Numbered from the stretch's first letter, positions 1-32,292 are shown. The stretch is 64,000 nucleotides of DNA from Salminus brasiliensis (GCF_030463535.1 NC_132893.1:20072027-20136026); one strand, 5' to 3'. The notes: generated by a model not told the origin, from the letters alone. Program-made: numbers and translations.

Positions 1-3000
1 ATGTTTGGAGAGCAGCGCTAATTTATTTTTAAAAGTTAATTCGTTTGAGCAAGCCACTGCTTTCAGAAGTCCCTGGAGGGAAGCCGTGCTGTATGACATG
101 CTCCACGCATAAAGTGCGGGTGGTTTATGGTGCTGTTAATAAAGGCATTATCAAACAGAGGCAGGCGTGCCGTCTTCAGGCACTGCTGCCTCTAATTCTC
201 TTACTGCTCACAGCTCCTGTTAAACCACTAGAGCACAGCGCTGAGAATGTGCCGCTGCTTTTTCATTTTTTTTTTCAAACTGTGTAGCTAAACAGAAGTG
301 GCACAGTTCTGTGTTTAACTTTTGTTTGTTTACATTAGTGAGCCCACGATTCAAACCTGTAATCCTTTGGTCCATGATGTGAAACATTGACTCACCAGCC
401 CCTTAACCCTGCCCATTATAGTGTCTTGTTGGTATATACTGTGTGTTCCATGTGCCTCCCACATATCAGATCATAGTTGTAAATTGCATCACATTTACAT
501 TTATGTCTTTTAGCTGACGCTCTTATCCAGAGCGACTTACAAGATAGTGTTGGGAGTCTTGCCCAGGGAGTCTTCTTGGTGTAGCGCAGCATAGTCACCC
601 AGACTGGGAATCGAACCCCAGTCTCCAACGTAGTGTGGTAGCTTTTTTTTTTTCAAACAAAGTGAATTTAATCAATGTAATTATTGGTGTATTCTTTTTT
701 TTACAATGACTGGGTACCAGAATCTAGTTCCTGAAAAGCACTGATTAAATCTCATCGTTATCAGCTAAGCTGCAAAACAGGAAAACTAAAATAGTGAAGA
801 ACTGCAGAATTGACATAAGTAGCCATTTATTGAATCATTGATTATATAACCTATTGCACATAAAGCTAAGAAACCCAAAGGACTGCATAAAATCTGATAT
901 TGCAAAGCCTAATCTACACATGTGTTACAGCTGAAGAAATCTAGCTTTTCTTTGCAAAACTAGGTGGTAACAAAGGTAACACATTGAACTCATAAAATAA
1001 ATGATGTCAACTCATGTGAATAAAATAAAACATGCATGATAAATGAAACTTCTCTACTATACACATAAATGCCATCCACCATCCCAAGTAAAACTAACTA
1101 CTGTTGTTACCATCACCACTACTGGCAACGTCATGGTTAACAGAAGGTTGATTGAAGGTTACCAGAAAGTGAAAACGGAGGCAGGGTGGCACAGGCCCAA
1201 GGAGTGGCATGCTGTCAAGCTGTTAGGGAGTGTGATGCAGTGCAAGGTTAGTTACAGTCACTCTAAAAACTGGCAGAAAGTACCTACAACCCCCTCTGCT
1301 AGTGGTATTTTGCCACGCCTCACAGAGCTATGGCAGTGCAGGCTGTTCCAAAGCCCTACCAGAATCTAATTGCTACCCATCAGCTAGCCATAGCTGTGAC
1401 ATCTGGCCACACCTGATTTCCCTCATTCTGCTTGGAGGCTTGGTACGTCTGGTAAATTGCTGCATCTGGCTACTTCCAAAAGAGCTCATCCGAACATAGA
1501 AGCTACTGCTGGCCATTTGGAACCCATGCCTGGTTGAACACCGCAGATTTTGCCCCATGCTGCTGGGACTTGAAGATGGCACTGGTCTTTTGTGCATCTT
1601 TGTGGATCATTTAAGGCATGCTTTGACACATATTTTCTTGGATTGTAAAAGTAGGAGCATCCTGCTGGCTTAAAAATGAGGTCAGACAGTACCCTTTCGG
1701 ATAAGCCCTGAACTAAGAAATATTCAACGCTCAGCACTGCACAGCAGTTTAAGAAGGCTAGGAAAATCATCATCTTCCACCCTGGCACATGAGATGGATT
1801 TACTGTATGTGTGGACCAAAAATGTTAGTATTTACTTATGCCTTCGTTCAGGCATTGGGCTGCAGTGCTGCATCACACACTGTGACAGTCTACTGGCTTC
1901 TCTGGCTGTTACTCGTCTATCTCTGAGGACTCTAGGACCACTCTAGGATGCTTACCCATGGTATCAGGGCAGCCATTTGGAGGCACTAAAATGGGGTGTG
2001 TTCACATCTCTCTTTCCTCAAACATTTTCACACAACTGCCACAGTTGATGGAGCCTCCATCACAATTCCTTTACTATATCACAACTGTATCACAAAATCG
2101 ACATGTTAATAAGATCATGCATACTAATGGACACCACTCAGCCAGGTCCAAAAACCTGTTTTCTAATAAAGTACTGTAAAATATAGTAACAAACCAAAAA
2201 AAATCAATATCAATATCAAAAGTCACAGTTATAAAAATAACAGGAATTTCCAGATAAATCGGATCAACACAAACTACAACACAGTGTGTTAATTCTTTTA
2301 AATGACACATAGAGCTCAGTCTTTTCCCTTCACCCATACTCTGCACAGGGCCATCAGACAGGCACTTCTCTTTGTCAGTGTTTCCCTTAATTAAGCCCAC
2401 AACAACTCCAGAAGGCTCAACGATAAGGTCTGGTGTCCCAGACACCCTTCCTTCCACACTCAGTTCACAGAACTATCACTTAACCAACTTTATCATTTAT
2501 GTAGAACCACATTGGCCTTCCTGGTGACAAAGGCTGTATCTAGTCCCACTGGCACCGTTAATCACCTGAGTATGTGTATGTGCCTCGGACGCCAAGCATG
2601 TTTGAAAACATAATAGACACAATTAGAATAATTTGGGTGGAACTTTTTGGCATGACGGCGTGGTTTATTAATTTTCTATGGTGCATACAAATAAGGGAAA
2701 AGTACAACAGCCCCATTTTTTGTGGATGCTGAAATCCAGCCAGACACATTGAGAAACCAGGACTTCAAATTGTATTAAGTGAATTCTGTTTTACTGTTAT
2801 GGCATGCTGTCTTCAAAACTTCCAAAAAATTAAGGTGCAATTTAAGGCTTTGGCTTTACCTAACTTACAGTTCACGTTGTGATTCTTTGACAGAGGGAAA
2901 AGAAATGAACAGTGGGCATAATCCTGTACAGTACATTATAAATACCTGCACAGACAATTTAGATACTCAGAAAATAATGCCATCCCGAATACGGATGTGT

Positions 3001-3972
3001 ACGAGTACACATCCTCTGTTCTTCTGTGTCTTCGCAAAGCCTCACTTTTCAGGCATTTTTTCCTTTCTCTCTGCTAAATGTCTTTTTGTTGGCTTTGGTC
3101 TAAACCTGTTCTCTTAAATCAGGCCAGCATTTCATATTGTGATCCTTATCCACATTTTCAACCCTGAAATGATGGATGCCAGCTGTCCTCCACACACTGA
3201 GGATTCACACACATGAAGTAGAGGCAGTGAAATGGCTTTATCAAAGGCTGAGATGCAGCAAAGGATGTTCTCTGCCATCCTGAGCTTGAGTGGTAAAATA
3301 CAGAGGCGTGAATCAACTAAACCTCAGTGGAAAATTGAACTGAAGAGATTGGAGATTTAGACCCACTAACTCATTGATTTCTCTTTAAATAATCAAGCTC
3401 AAATAATCACATTTCTGCTTCAAGAGTAATCAGTTTGTGCTTATTAGGTTTCATAATTAAATAAAACTTGAATTGACAGTAAATGAATAGACTGTCATTT
3501 GATTGCATACTGCTTTTTGAAGTAGTTCTGACTTTTCGACTGCAGCTGGAGAGTCCTCTTTTTTACTCTAACAGGATTTTACAAGGTTGAAATAAAGTAA
3601 TTAAGCTGAGAGAGGGCTCAGTGGCTTTCTGTTGTTAAGGCCTCTGCATCTCATTTTAAGGCAAAAGTATGCTTGACCATAAACTCAGTGAATACCTTAG
3701 CAGCTAAGATCTCCGGGGATCTTTCAGGATCAGCTGTTTTCAGATTTGCTGCACTCTCCCTCTCTAAACCTGTTTTCACATTCCCTGTTGTCATGATCTG
3801 ATGGACTTTATTGTCTCGCAGTGGCTTAGGCAGTATAGAATGAATATCGTTATAAATCTTGTGAATGTAATTCGAAAGTGATATCCATATTTATTCCCTG
3901 CGTTTATATTACTTTTATGTCGGTTGTCATCACCATGCTCTATCTGATGGGTTCATATTGCATTACTCATAG
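1..3972 (+). other. grik1: grik1 intron upstream of the first visible exon
   Basis: No grik1 exon was recognised here. Apart from a dispersed repeat near 491-650 the sequence is ordinary AT-rich intron with only short chance reading frames. Confidence 0.7.
491..650. repeat. Dispersed teleost repeat, SINE-like
   Basis: The stretch ACATTTACATTTATG, followed by TTTAGCTGACGCTCTTATCC and AGAGCGACTTACA, is a phrase scattered through many fish genomes. The right part contains GGGAATCGAACCCC, which resembles a tRNA-type B box on the opposite strand. Element name not assigned; recognised from memory of the phrase, not by search. Confidence 0.55.
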
Positions 3973-22211
<18,239 letters not shown>

Positions 22212-22496
22212 GAAGACATTTTAACATCCAGACTGGAGATACATTTGACTGAAAATGACTCACCAGAGACCTTCAAGGATGTTTCCCACCCAACCCTTCA
22301 CTTTATTTAAAAGAATAGAGCATTTGGATGTGGATGTAGTGTGCACTGCTGTTTACTTTGTGGAGGAACGCACATACTCGCGTTTCTGAACGGAAAAGGG
22401 AAAGGAGCGGAAATTGGGGATGTATCAGTGACCCCCACTGAAACATTACATTGTACCTGGTACAGTAGCATTTCTTGTGCTGTCCTTGCTTTTCGA

Positions 22497-22502
22497 AATA
22501 AA
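22497..22502 (+). terminator. grik1: Candidate poly(A) signal for grik1 tail B
   Basis: AATAAA about 285 bases after the exon B stop codon, followed by a T-rich stretch. It is the first canonical hexamer downstream. Confidence 0.5.
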
Positions 22503-23189
22503 AAAGGTTTTACATATTTTAAACAGCATCTGTAAGTCTATATACATCACTGGTGTTACCCACCTCTTTATCCTACAGCTAATAGATTGTCACCAGGCAT
22601 CGCTGTGTTCAGTTCAATGTTCTTTTCTCTTCTCTCACTGCGCCAGAGGGAATTTGAGGACAGACAATTCCAGACTTGATCGTTTTGACTGTGACAATCC
22701 AAGACGTCCTTTCTGCTGTTCACAAAGCGTGTGCCCCAAGGTATTGACCAGACTAATGTTCGTCAGAAAGCTCAGGTACGATCAAATAGAGGTCAATGAT
22801 CAGACTCGCCTCATATTTGAAAGGTTCTAGCACAGTGAAAAATGCATTTTGAGAGTGGAAAGCAGAAATCTTTCTTTTAAAATGTGATGGGCCTACTTAT
22901 AAATGCATCAGCAGAAATGGAGTGGCATACATAATAAGTGAAATGCAAAACAGAGTAGCACTTTGCATCTTACTGTTACTGTCACGATCGTACAGTGACA
23001 AAACTGTCGTTCGCTTCTATCAAACGCTGCTACGTTTCATTCATTAGCATTGCATGTTTTGGCTTAGTTTGTACACTAATATGAGTCAAGTTAAGGATTT
23101 ATGCTCATGTCCTGTCCATGCAGACAACGCAAGTTGTGTATTTTGGGAATCCTTGAGCATGAAAGGTTTTAATTTTTAAGTTCTGAGTC

Positions 23190-23191
<2 letters not shown>

Positions 23192-23239
<48 letters not shown>
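23192..23239. repeat. (GT)24 microsatellite
   Basis: Uninterrupted alternating TG over 48 bases. Confidence 0.97.
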
Positions 23240-23241
<2 letters not shown>

Positions 23242-26200
23242 CGCGTAGGTTTCTCAAGGCTTCTGACAGCTGCTTTACAAAACTGAAAACCTCAGAGAGG
23301 CTGAGAAAGCCATTCAAACACAAGCAGATAAGAAATGCTTAAAGCTGTTTAAAACTAGCAGCCTGTTTCAGAGCCTGCAGATTCAAGTGAACCCAATGGA
23401 GTAAAGACTTCATGGAGAATTTACTCTGAAACTAACTGCAATTATTAACTGTGTTAAAATAGATTTCCCCTCAGCTGCAGTTACAAGACAACTTGTGTAT
23501 TTCAAGTTTCGCTTCAGCAGAATGAGAGACAGAGATAAAAAAAATATGAACACCCTCCCCCCCTACCCCCCACCCCTACCCCCTCCAAATATAAGGCTGC
23601 GGTTATCTCCCTTCTGCTAAAATCGCTGTGTTACAACAATCGTGCCATAGCCAAAGGTCAATAGATATCCTCTGATAGTAGATGTGATCAGCTCTCCTAA
23701 GCAATGCCCTGCAGGGATGAAAGTAGTTCAAAGGCCCAGTAGCCTAGTGGAAACATCTGATAACAACAAAGATTATGAATATGTGCAGATAGATACAGCT
23801 TGGAGAGAACACTGCTAGTGTTAGCATGAGAGGAATGCATAGTCTGTGCTAGGCACTCCCGCCACCCCTTCCATCTGTTAGAGGGTCGGGTTGGTTGATA
23901 TTTATTTATTTATTTATTTACTTATTTTTCTATGTATTCTTGTAGTCTTGTAGTGCGTTTCTCGCCTGTCTAAAGAGACTGCTCTTATCAGTGCATACAA
24001 ATACCATACCCATGTACAGTAGTGTGCAGAAGTCAGACTATCTTTCATTTATTGAATTTCCAGCTAAAACGGCAGTTAACTGCAAGTTCTTTATAAAAAT
24101 TAATAATAAAAAAATAATAATCTAATCTAACCTAACCTGCATTTACCTTTATCAAAGCTTCCATTATTTTCAGGGGCACCCACTTTAGGTATCTCCACAA
24201 AAAAAAAAAAAATCAAAAAGTTCAGCCTTAGAAGCTGGAGCATTTTCTTCCATCCAAGTGATCTCAAAGACATTCAGTGATGTTGAGGTCCGTTTTTTCT
24301 CTTGGGTGGTCAGGTCATCGTTTTGAGAAGAACAGCTGATGTTCGTCTGTTGTATGTCTGTTTGCTTTTCTCAGTAAGAGCTACTCGATCAGCCTCACAT
24401 CTTTTCAGACTCACAGCGTCGAGTCGTCTGTCTCACAGTGGAAAGGTAGACATAAAAAAACACTTGTGGATTTGTTCAGATCTTAAGCAAGAGTGGAGCT
24501 TAATTTTCTCCTCTCTTAAAGATGAAAGCTTTGTCTAATGGGGCATGTTGGTGGTCTATTGGGTCTCTCAAGGCTGTTAAGTGTCTGATTTTCTCTGTAT
24601 GCGTGTATCTTTTGTGCTTTCTTCCTCTCCACTGAAACTCAGATTCTTGAAAATGCCAGCTGCCATTTACATTATGTGAGCATTTCATGATGAATGGACA
24701 TTTTAGCCTTAAGATCAGGATTAGTCTTCTTTAAATATAGGAGTTTTTAAGGCTAGTGCTAGTGCGTAAAGGTTACTAAAAGCAGCATACACTGATGACA
24801 GTGTTAAAAGTCTTAGTTAAAAGTCACAGCCTGGTTTGAAGCCTCCCACGTTCACCTCTGCAGCCCCACCATTTACAACACATATAAGGAGGCTCTCAGA
24901 CTAGTGCACCTGCCTTTGTGGGCCATACAGCTGCCAAGAGAAGTGAAGGAGTTAAAGAAAGTGGGAAAGTGTAGGCGTGGGTAAGAGAGAAAGGGCATTG
25001 AGAGAATGAATGAAAGACGTGAATGACCCGAGGGCGCTTGAGCGATTCAGTTTGAATTAGGTTGAAGCAAAACTAGATCATGACCTTAGCGTCAACGTTC
25101 TTCTGTGGAGAAAAGTGTTCATACAATTAGTCGTACTTCACAGAATGGTCTGGAAAAGGAGGAGAACATTAAGGGCTGATGAATGATGAACAAAGAGCGT
25201 CTCTGGCTGCTTTAAAGGTTTTCATTCTGATGATTATAACGGAAAATCTTCACCTCCCGGGGTGAAGTGTTAATCGGGGGACTTAAGCGGAATGGCCCGA
25301 CGTCACATGGCGGTTTACCATAATATTCAGACGATCAGGCCAAGACCTGTTACTGACATGCATGACCTTGTTGGTTGGGAGGTTGGGCGTTGTTTACTGG
25401 TCTCTCCACTGCGAATATAAACTGTACTTTAGATTGTACTGGATCCATTATAGTACCTGTGCACACAAACGCCACAATAAACCATCTGGCTGCACCCAAA
25501 ACGCCCCACCTCCAGCCCGGGCTGAGATTGAGGGCTGCAGGTGCAGCTGCAGCTCCACTTTCCATCACTCTCACAGCATGCACAACACACATTAATCCTT
25601 GGGAGGTCACACGCATGAAGCCAAATGCGCCATTAGTAGTAATGACTGTCCTCTCGTGCCGAACAACAGCCACCTCAGTGAGCGAGCACTGGCCGTGCTC
25701 AGCATTAGCTAGCAGCGCTAATGGCCGTCCCTCTAATGCAGATCGCCACAGAGAGGCTCTCTATAAGCAGTGAAGTGCCAATTAGTCCAGGAACACAAAC
25801 ACGGTGACACCACCTCCACCCTCCTCTCCACTGCTCCTGAAGTCTAAATTGAATTACAATATAATTCTACTTCATTGACTGATCGTTTCAAAACCAAAAA
25901 AAAAGGTTGTGTTCCTCAATACGGTGCCTGCACTGAATACTTGATTATTAATAATAGATCAGATCTCTACTAGTCTGTTGCCATTTTGTCTGATGCCTCT
26001 TGTCCACTGAGCGAGGAACAGTGAGCTGAAGAAAGGAACAGTTCAGTGAAAAATCAGAACATGATTTATGACTTAGTCCAGGTGTAATCCATCAGCCCAG
26101 ACATGTTTGATATTTGATGTGTGCTTCTTTAGTGTGCTAGACTAACATTGGTAACAAACACTTCTCAGTAAATACATGCCCATAATCTTCAGAAAGCCTT

Positions 26201-29200
26201 TGGGCAGCTGTGTAAACAAGTTTTTTTTTAATTAAGAGATTGGATTGAATAAATAAAATGGATAGAATTAATTGAATAGACCTTATTTTTGGCTGGTTTT
26301 TAGAGAGTGAAGTAAGTTATATCTAAACTGTGGTTCTAAACCACACCGATTTGTCTGCTCCAAACAAATAAAGGTCTGGCTGCTGTCCACTAGCCAAGAC
26401 ATGTTTGATATCTGACATGTGCTTCTTTAATTTACAATGGGAGATGCTCAGCTAATGTTGCTAACAAACACTGGACTCAGACTATCACCAGTCTCTTCTT
26501 GGTGAAAACATTTCTTTAATGTTATGAGTTAAAAGTTTTAAAAAAGGGATTTATTTCAGACCTTATTTGTAAAATAGTCTAAAGCAGCCATTCAGCTCTG
26601 CAGAGAAGATTCTTTTGGTTTTTGTCCTCTTAAGACCCTGCATCCTCATATGGGGACATTTTTTATACTTGTTAGGTCCTACTAATCCTAAATAGGAGAA
26701 ATTAAAAATGCACACCAAGCAAAAGTCCAGGTCTCAGGAGGTTAAAGTAAGTCATCTCGTGTCATAAGTCACATGAAACTGATTTTCCACCCTAAACTAA
26801 TGAAGATCCGGATGCATTTTGAGCAGGTGGAGAGATGTTATCTGACATGCATTTATGAAGATGAGTTTGGTGACCATCTTCAGTCCAGTGTTTGGTTGAA
26901 GTGTTAGCCTAGTGCCTGCCGTTGTAAACTAAAGAAGTTTCAGATCCCGAACATTTCTTGGCCTCTTGACTGAATCTCAGGTCAGTGATGAATCATGTTT
27001 ATTAGATTTTTCATTGAACTTTTTCTTTAACTTAAATACATTATTCAGTTTGCTTTCCATGGCAACATCACAGCATGAACATGGTGGCTTGGATTGATGG
27101 AGAGATTTGGGTATTGGGCTTTGGTTTACACATATTTTAATGTTATCGCAAATGAACTATTTTAAGGAATATCAAAGACGCAGCGCTCAGGTTTCTCTTT
27201 AAAAACCTTTTAAAAGTGTCAGAAATGGCTCTTTTTAGCAGCACTCTTTTTAGTAGTTTAAAGATCCACCCATTTAAAGTTTTTTAAGGGAACCAAAAGC
27301 ATCACTACAAAAAGTAAGCCATTCTGTTCCAACATACAAATATGCATCTAGAAACAGTTTTTTTTATTATTATTTTTAATGGAATTAATAAAAATGCATT
27401 TTCTTGTGAGATACAAGTTGACACACTGTGCTCTAATAGCTAGTATTTCTCCCCTTGGCTTAAATAACTTCAGTTAGATATTTTCTTTAATGATCTACTG
27501 ATGTCTGACATCAACCGGGACAACATTTTTTCCCACTCCTCCATGCAGAAATCTTTCAGCTTTAGTTTTACACAGATGGTCTCACATTTTCTTCAAGTGC
27601 CATGTGATACAACAAAGAATTCCTAGTGGATTCTGTGTTAGATAGCTCTCCAGGCCCTACTGCAGAATACTAGCCTCAAACCATGACATTTCCACCTCCA
27701 TGCTGCACAGCTGATATGGGTTCTTGTGCTTAAATGCTGTGTCTGGGTTATGTCAAACATGTCCTCTGTTTCTGTGTCCAAATAATTCACTTTGGATATA
27801 TTTGTCTGGAGCACATTGTTCTAGTAGTCCTGGGCTTGGTCTAGAGGTTCTTTGGAAAACTTTGGTCTTGCACTGATGCAAAAGCTCCTGTGGTCCTGTG
27901 ATGACGTTTTAGGATTTTTTGGAGACTTCTTTACGTCTTTTGTGATCTTCCCTTGGGACCGAGCTGTTGCACTTGTAAATTTGTTGCACTTATTAATTAA
28001 GACATTTCTTTGGTTTAATTACCTTCGTCTCCCAAAATTGTTCAAGTGAAGATCTAATGTCTGTATGTTTTAATACATCAAAAATGTCAAAAACAAAACA
28101 AAACAACGGCAAAAGATTTTGTTAGGACTTTGTTCTGACAGCGATATGATACATCGCATCTATATATAACCCTTCATAGCACTTCATCTTCTAGAGTAAT
28201 CAACCTGTTGCTGCGTTGCTTTACTTATTCAATTTTTATTTTTCACTTGATTCACTCGTGTCGTTGTGTTCTAGCCTGTTCGTGTGTGGCAGAGAGACAC
28301 TGACTGACTGGCTTGGCAGTTGTTTGACCTTCCGCCAGACAGCAGGTGGATGGAGGGGAGGGGGTGGGCTATTAAATAAAGCTTTCTGAGCGGGGTCAAC
28401 CCAGAGGTTAGGAAGATCAAGCTTCAATAGATAGGATTTAAAGAGTGCATTTAAGTAGCTCGAGTGTTGCAGCCACATACACATACACTCTTATCACACT
28501 CGGCTAATTAGTAGGGTTTTGACGGAATGGTGTACGAGAAACACTAATTCTTTAGTTGTATTAGTAGTGTTCAAGTGCCGTCCTTTTACAGTTGTACTTC
28601 ATAAAAGAGACAATAACATCTATCCTTGCCTTAAATTATGAATTATGGCAGCCGTCACCAACCCTTCTCTCTCTTTCTCTCTGTAGGTGTGCTTCCTTTA
28701 GATTCTGGCCACATAGAACATGCTGAACACCTCAACCTTCACCCTCATGCAACACTAATGTACCTGGTTCAGCCGGCGAAGGTCTTCAGACATGTTCAGC
28801 AGACCTTCACACTTGTCTGGAGCAGGTCAGAATATAGATTTAGAACTGGCCTAAATCTAATTAGACTCTCATTGAGCTTCGATCCTTTCGATTTCTCTCA
28901 GAGCAGGGTTTTTTTTTATGGATGAGATCTAGTCCTGGTCTAAACTATACTATACTGGCATTTTTTAGTCCTGATTAATGTGTGTCTGCAAAACCAGCAG
29001 TAAATATTTAGTCAAAGTTGGAAGCAATGATTTTCTTTTAAGAAGCAAAATTGGGATAATGGGGTAAAAACAGAGAGCAGTCAGCAACCGCCTGTTCAGC
29101 GGTGCTGCATTTCCGTATGCTCGAAACGGGCATGAATCAGATAGTAGTCCAAGGAGGCTTTTCGTTAATCTCAGCATGTACTGCCAGCTTAAGGATTTTT

Positions 29201-30109
29201 TTTTTTTACTTTTCAGTATTTTGATTAATTCCGGGATTGGGTTTAGACCTCTGTAATGCTGTTTGCCTGGCCTCTAATCTGCTAACCTCATAACTCTTAA
29301 TCAAAACCCCAAGCAGTTTTTTTTTGTTGTTCTATATTTTAATCCTGAGCGACCGAGGCCGTGGATTAAGCTGCCGTCCTGTCCTTCCTTTTCTCCGTCA
29401 GCGGACTTCACCTGAACGACAGCTTTAGAACAATCTGTCAGAACCGCTCAGAGGATTCGGATTCTGAGCTGTGTGTGACAACTACAACCCCATCCCACCC
29501 ACCCCCCCTCCCCCAGCCAGGCTTGCCACCTGCGTCTGGGCGCCGCTCGGTGAGGTGTGGTGATTTTACATCACATTTCACTTGAAACAGCACGAATATG
29601 TAGATTTATATAAAATATGTATATTTCCTCCCTCTGCCTGATATGTTTCTTATGAAACACTCCATTTAAGCTACCTTGGCACTGGATGTAGTATCTGTTG
29701 TTTACATAAAAACGCATGGAGAGGCGAGGGAGGATTAGAAGCCGCGCAGAGACACAGCGTCTCACAGAGCTCAGATCGGTTAAGAAGCTGACATGATCTT
29801 TGTCTTTACGTTGGAACTCTTCCGTTCTTAAGCTCGATTTAGGGAGATTTCAGGTTTTCTTCATCTGCGAGAGGTATACACACACACGCGCGCGCACACA
29901 GACTACTTGTCATGTATACGCAAGGGCAGTTGTCACTGCTGTTAGAGCAGTGTCCACCTCCTGTCCAGGAGGTGTGTCCTGCTTTGTGCCCCATGATTCC
30001 GAGTAGGCCTTGGACCCACCGTGACCCTTACCAGGAAGACACGGTTAAGAATACACACAAGACGACATTACTGGAATCGTTAACCTCAGCGTATTGTAGG
30101 AAAGATAAT

Positions 30110-30466
30110 CCACTATTTGGACAAAAGTATTGGGACACCTGATCATTCATTGTTTTTTCCAAAATTAAGGGTAGTAACAGAACGCACTGTAGGATGCTGT
30201 ATACTCATCGCCTTACCTCATCCCAGAAGTACACAGAACACAGTTCCACAGCTCAAAGCTGGGGGGTGGGGGGGCTGTATACACCTGGCATTATGATGAT
30301 GCCAACAGGTTCATGTTTATCTGCTCCAGAGAGTCTTAATCCATTGGCAATACCAGCTGTGTGTGTGTCTTCAATTGCACAGCTGTATCAGCAATGGGTG
30401 CGACCGAAAGTAGCTGAATGAATTAATTAGAAGGGGTGTCTATACACATTTGGACATATAGCATAG
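30110..30466 (+). mobile_element. Non-autonomous TIR element (TTTGGACA family), copy 1
   Basis: The left edge reads CACTATTTGGACAAAAGTAT and the right edge CACATTTGGACATATAG, facing inward-style phrases of a fish repeat whose ends say GTCCAAA...GTGGACACC. The interior phrases GTTCATGTTTATCTGCTCCA and AATTAGAAGGGGTGTC are shared with the element at 51285-51700 in similar or inverted form. No coding capacity. Confidence 0.6.
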
Positions 30467-30750
30467 GTAAAATCTGCATGTCTGATGAAACCTCTAATGT
30501 CCATCTTTTTGATCAGAGCATTTCTGAAAAGCTATTAAAAAAATGTATAGAATTATTTCTGTCTATTTCAAGACAACAATGACTTCACACAGATCAGGAC
30601 AGGGCAATGTCAAGATAGTGGAGCTTCAGCCTAACCTACCAGACCATTCCTTCTGTTTTTAAGGGTGAGTCACATTAACTTACTTTGATGTAAACAGCCT
30701 TAAAATCAGCATTGTGTAAGGAATTTATAAGAGGTTTATACCACTACTAA

Positions 30751-31250
30751 ACTAAGACCAAGCCTTCTAGTAGCTTTTGGGGTTAGGGAGGCTGTAGCAA
30801 ACTAGGACCAAGTCTTCTAGCAGCTTTTGGGGTTAGGGAGGTTGTACCACACTAGGACCATACCTTCTAGCAGCTTTTGGGGTTAGGGAGGTTGTACCAC
30901 ACTAGGACCAAGCCTTCTAGTAGCTTTTGGGGTTAGGGAGGTTGTACCACACTAGGACCAAGTCTTTTAGCAGCTTTTGGGGTTAGGGAGTTTGTACCAA
31001 ACTAGGACCAAGTCTTTTAGCAGCTTTTGGGGTTAGGGAGTTTGTACCAAACTAGGACCAAGTCTTTTAGCAGCTTTTGGGGTTAGGGAGGCTGTAGCAT
31101 ACTAGGACCATACCTTCTAGCAGCTTTTGGGGTTAGGGGGGCTGTAGCATACTAGGACCATACCTTCTAGCAGCTTTTGGGGTTAGGGGGGCTGTAGCAT
31201 ACTAGGACCATACCTTCTAGCAGCTTTTGGGGTTAGGGAGTTTGTGCCTC
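30751..31250. repeat. 50-bp minisatellite, ten units
   Basis: Ten head-to-tail units of exactly 50 bases start at 30751, 30801 and so on to 31201. Each reads ACTAGGACCA, then CTTCTAGCAGCTTTTGG, GGTTAGGGAG and a variable GT-rich end (GTTGTACCAC, TTTGTACCAA or GCTGTAGCAT). Variants come in runs, so units spread by local duplication. Every unit has GGGGTTAGGG, like vertebrate telomere repeat. It lies between bach1 and grik1, about 1 kb beyond the bach1 stop. Confidence 0.97.
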
Positions 31251-32292
31251 GAGACATAGATTATGATTAGTCGAGTACTGCCATCTGCTGGTGGAACACA
31301 AGTACTTCAAACAAACACACAGTCAGTGTTGACATTTCTTTTTAATGTGTAAATATTCCTGCGCATGCTTTATGATTATTTGCATGTATTAGAATAATCA
31401 AAGAGATTTAAATAAATGCGGTATTTTAATGAAAGGAATAAATTCAGGGCTACTGTGGATTTGCAATATTAAACAAACAATTTAATCATTTTGCCTCTGT
31501 GGCTTGTAAGACAAATGAACTAATTTGGGCCCAGGCGAGAAAATAGCATTGAGGCGAGAGAATGATCAAACCATTGTGTTATGCAGATAATTACAGTTGA
31601 TTTAGGAAAAAAAACAATGATAAATATTTGCTTACAAAATAATACAGCACATTTTCTCCTGTATTGGCCCATCATCAATCAATCTGGTTTAAGACAAATG
31701 TGTGTTTATGCTTTGGCTGGATACAACAGTACATGTAGTCCAGACTTACCTACAATATCCAGACAAGCAAAAAAACTCCTTCATGTGTTGTACATTAACG
31801 CCGTACATTATAAATGAACCCCCCAAATTCTTTTCAGCTCATATTGTTTAATTACTGTTACTTACCTCTCTGTACATACAGCCAAACTGTAGAGCCTCAA
31901 GGAAAGGATATTTAAAAGTCTCTTTTGAGAGTAACTGCAAGACTCGAAGGATGATACGGGATATCAAAAAGTGGGTGCAAATAGAAAAAGGTCCGCAAGA
32001 GTGCAATTAAGAGAAACCTGCCTTAAGACTAGAAGGATTATCCTTTGGTTCAGTGAATAGTTCATGTAACACTGAAGAAATCAAACGTATATAAAAATCA
32101 AATTACAGCCATGAACGCGACAATACAGAAGTGATTTCATACACTGATTTCACGGTCATAAAGTAAAAGTTTTCTTCTTACAGCGAACAACAACAGCAAC
32201 AACAAAAAACAACAACTTCAGTACATTTTCTGTGGTCTCCATTTCAAATCCAGTTCATGATTTACAGATAATAGAAAAACAGGAAGCACCTT
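31251..32292 (-). other. bach1: Probable bach1 3' untranslated region
   Basis: About 1 kb without coding potential following the bach1 stop codon on the minus strand. ATTAAA-type hexamers occur on the minus strand near 31847, 31478 and 31425, but no single cleavage signal stands out. Confidence 0.45.

Larger units (their letters stand above)
22212..30109. other. Intergenic DNA between grik1 and bach1
   Basis: No gene recognised. It holds the grik1 3' untranslated region to about 22520, a (GT)n tract, a TTTA-rich stretch near 23900, diverged repeats near 24010-24330 and 27410-28050 that look like old DNA transposons, and a direct duplication at 26098 and 26396 (AGACATGTTTGATAT, GTGCTTCTTTA). 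The GC-richer stretch 25220-25800 is unique-looking. Confidence 0.55.

Noticed and set aside
2074-2457. 127-codon minus-strand frame
   Set aside because: Lies in a grik1 intron, has no recognised relative and no splice or promoter context.
1-3972. Search for the preceding grik1 exon
   Set aside because: No stretch encoding the expected amino-terminal domain end was recognised, so the intron probably extends beyond the left edge.
23105-23323. Frame with a long His-Thr run
   Set aside because: It is a translation of the (GT)24 microsatellite.
25375-25773. 132-codon + strand frame as a gene
   Set aside because: No recognisable domain and no supporting exon structure; overlapping frames on both strands are equally open because of GC content.
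30751-31250. Regularly spaced repeats resembling a CRISPR array
   Set aside because: The 50-bp units abut head to tail with no unique spacers, and the window is clearly vertebrate; it is a minisatellite.
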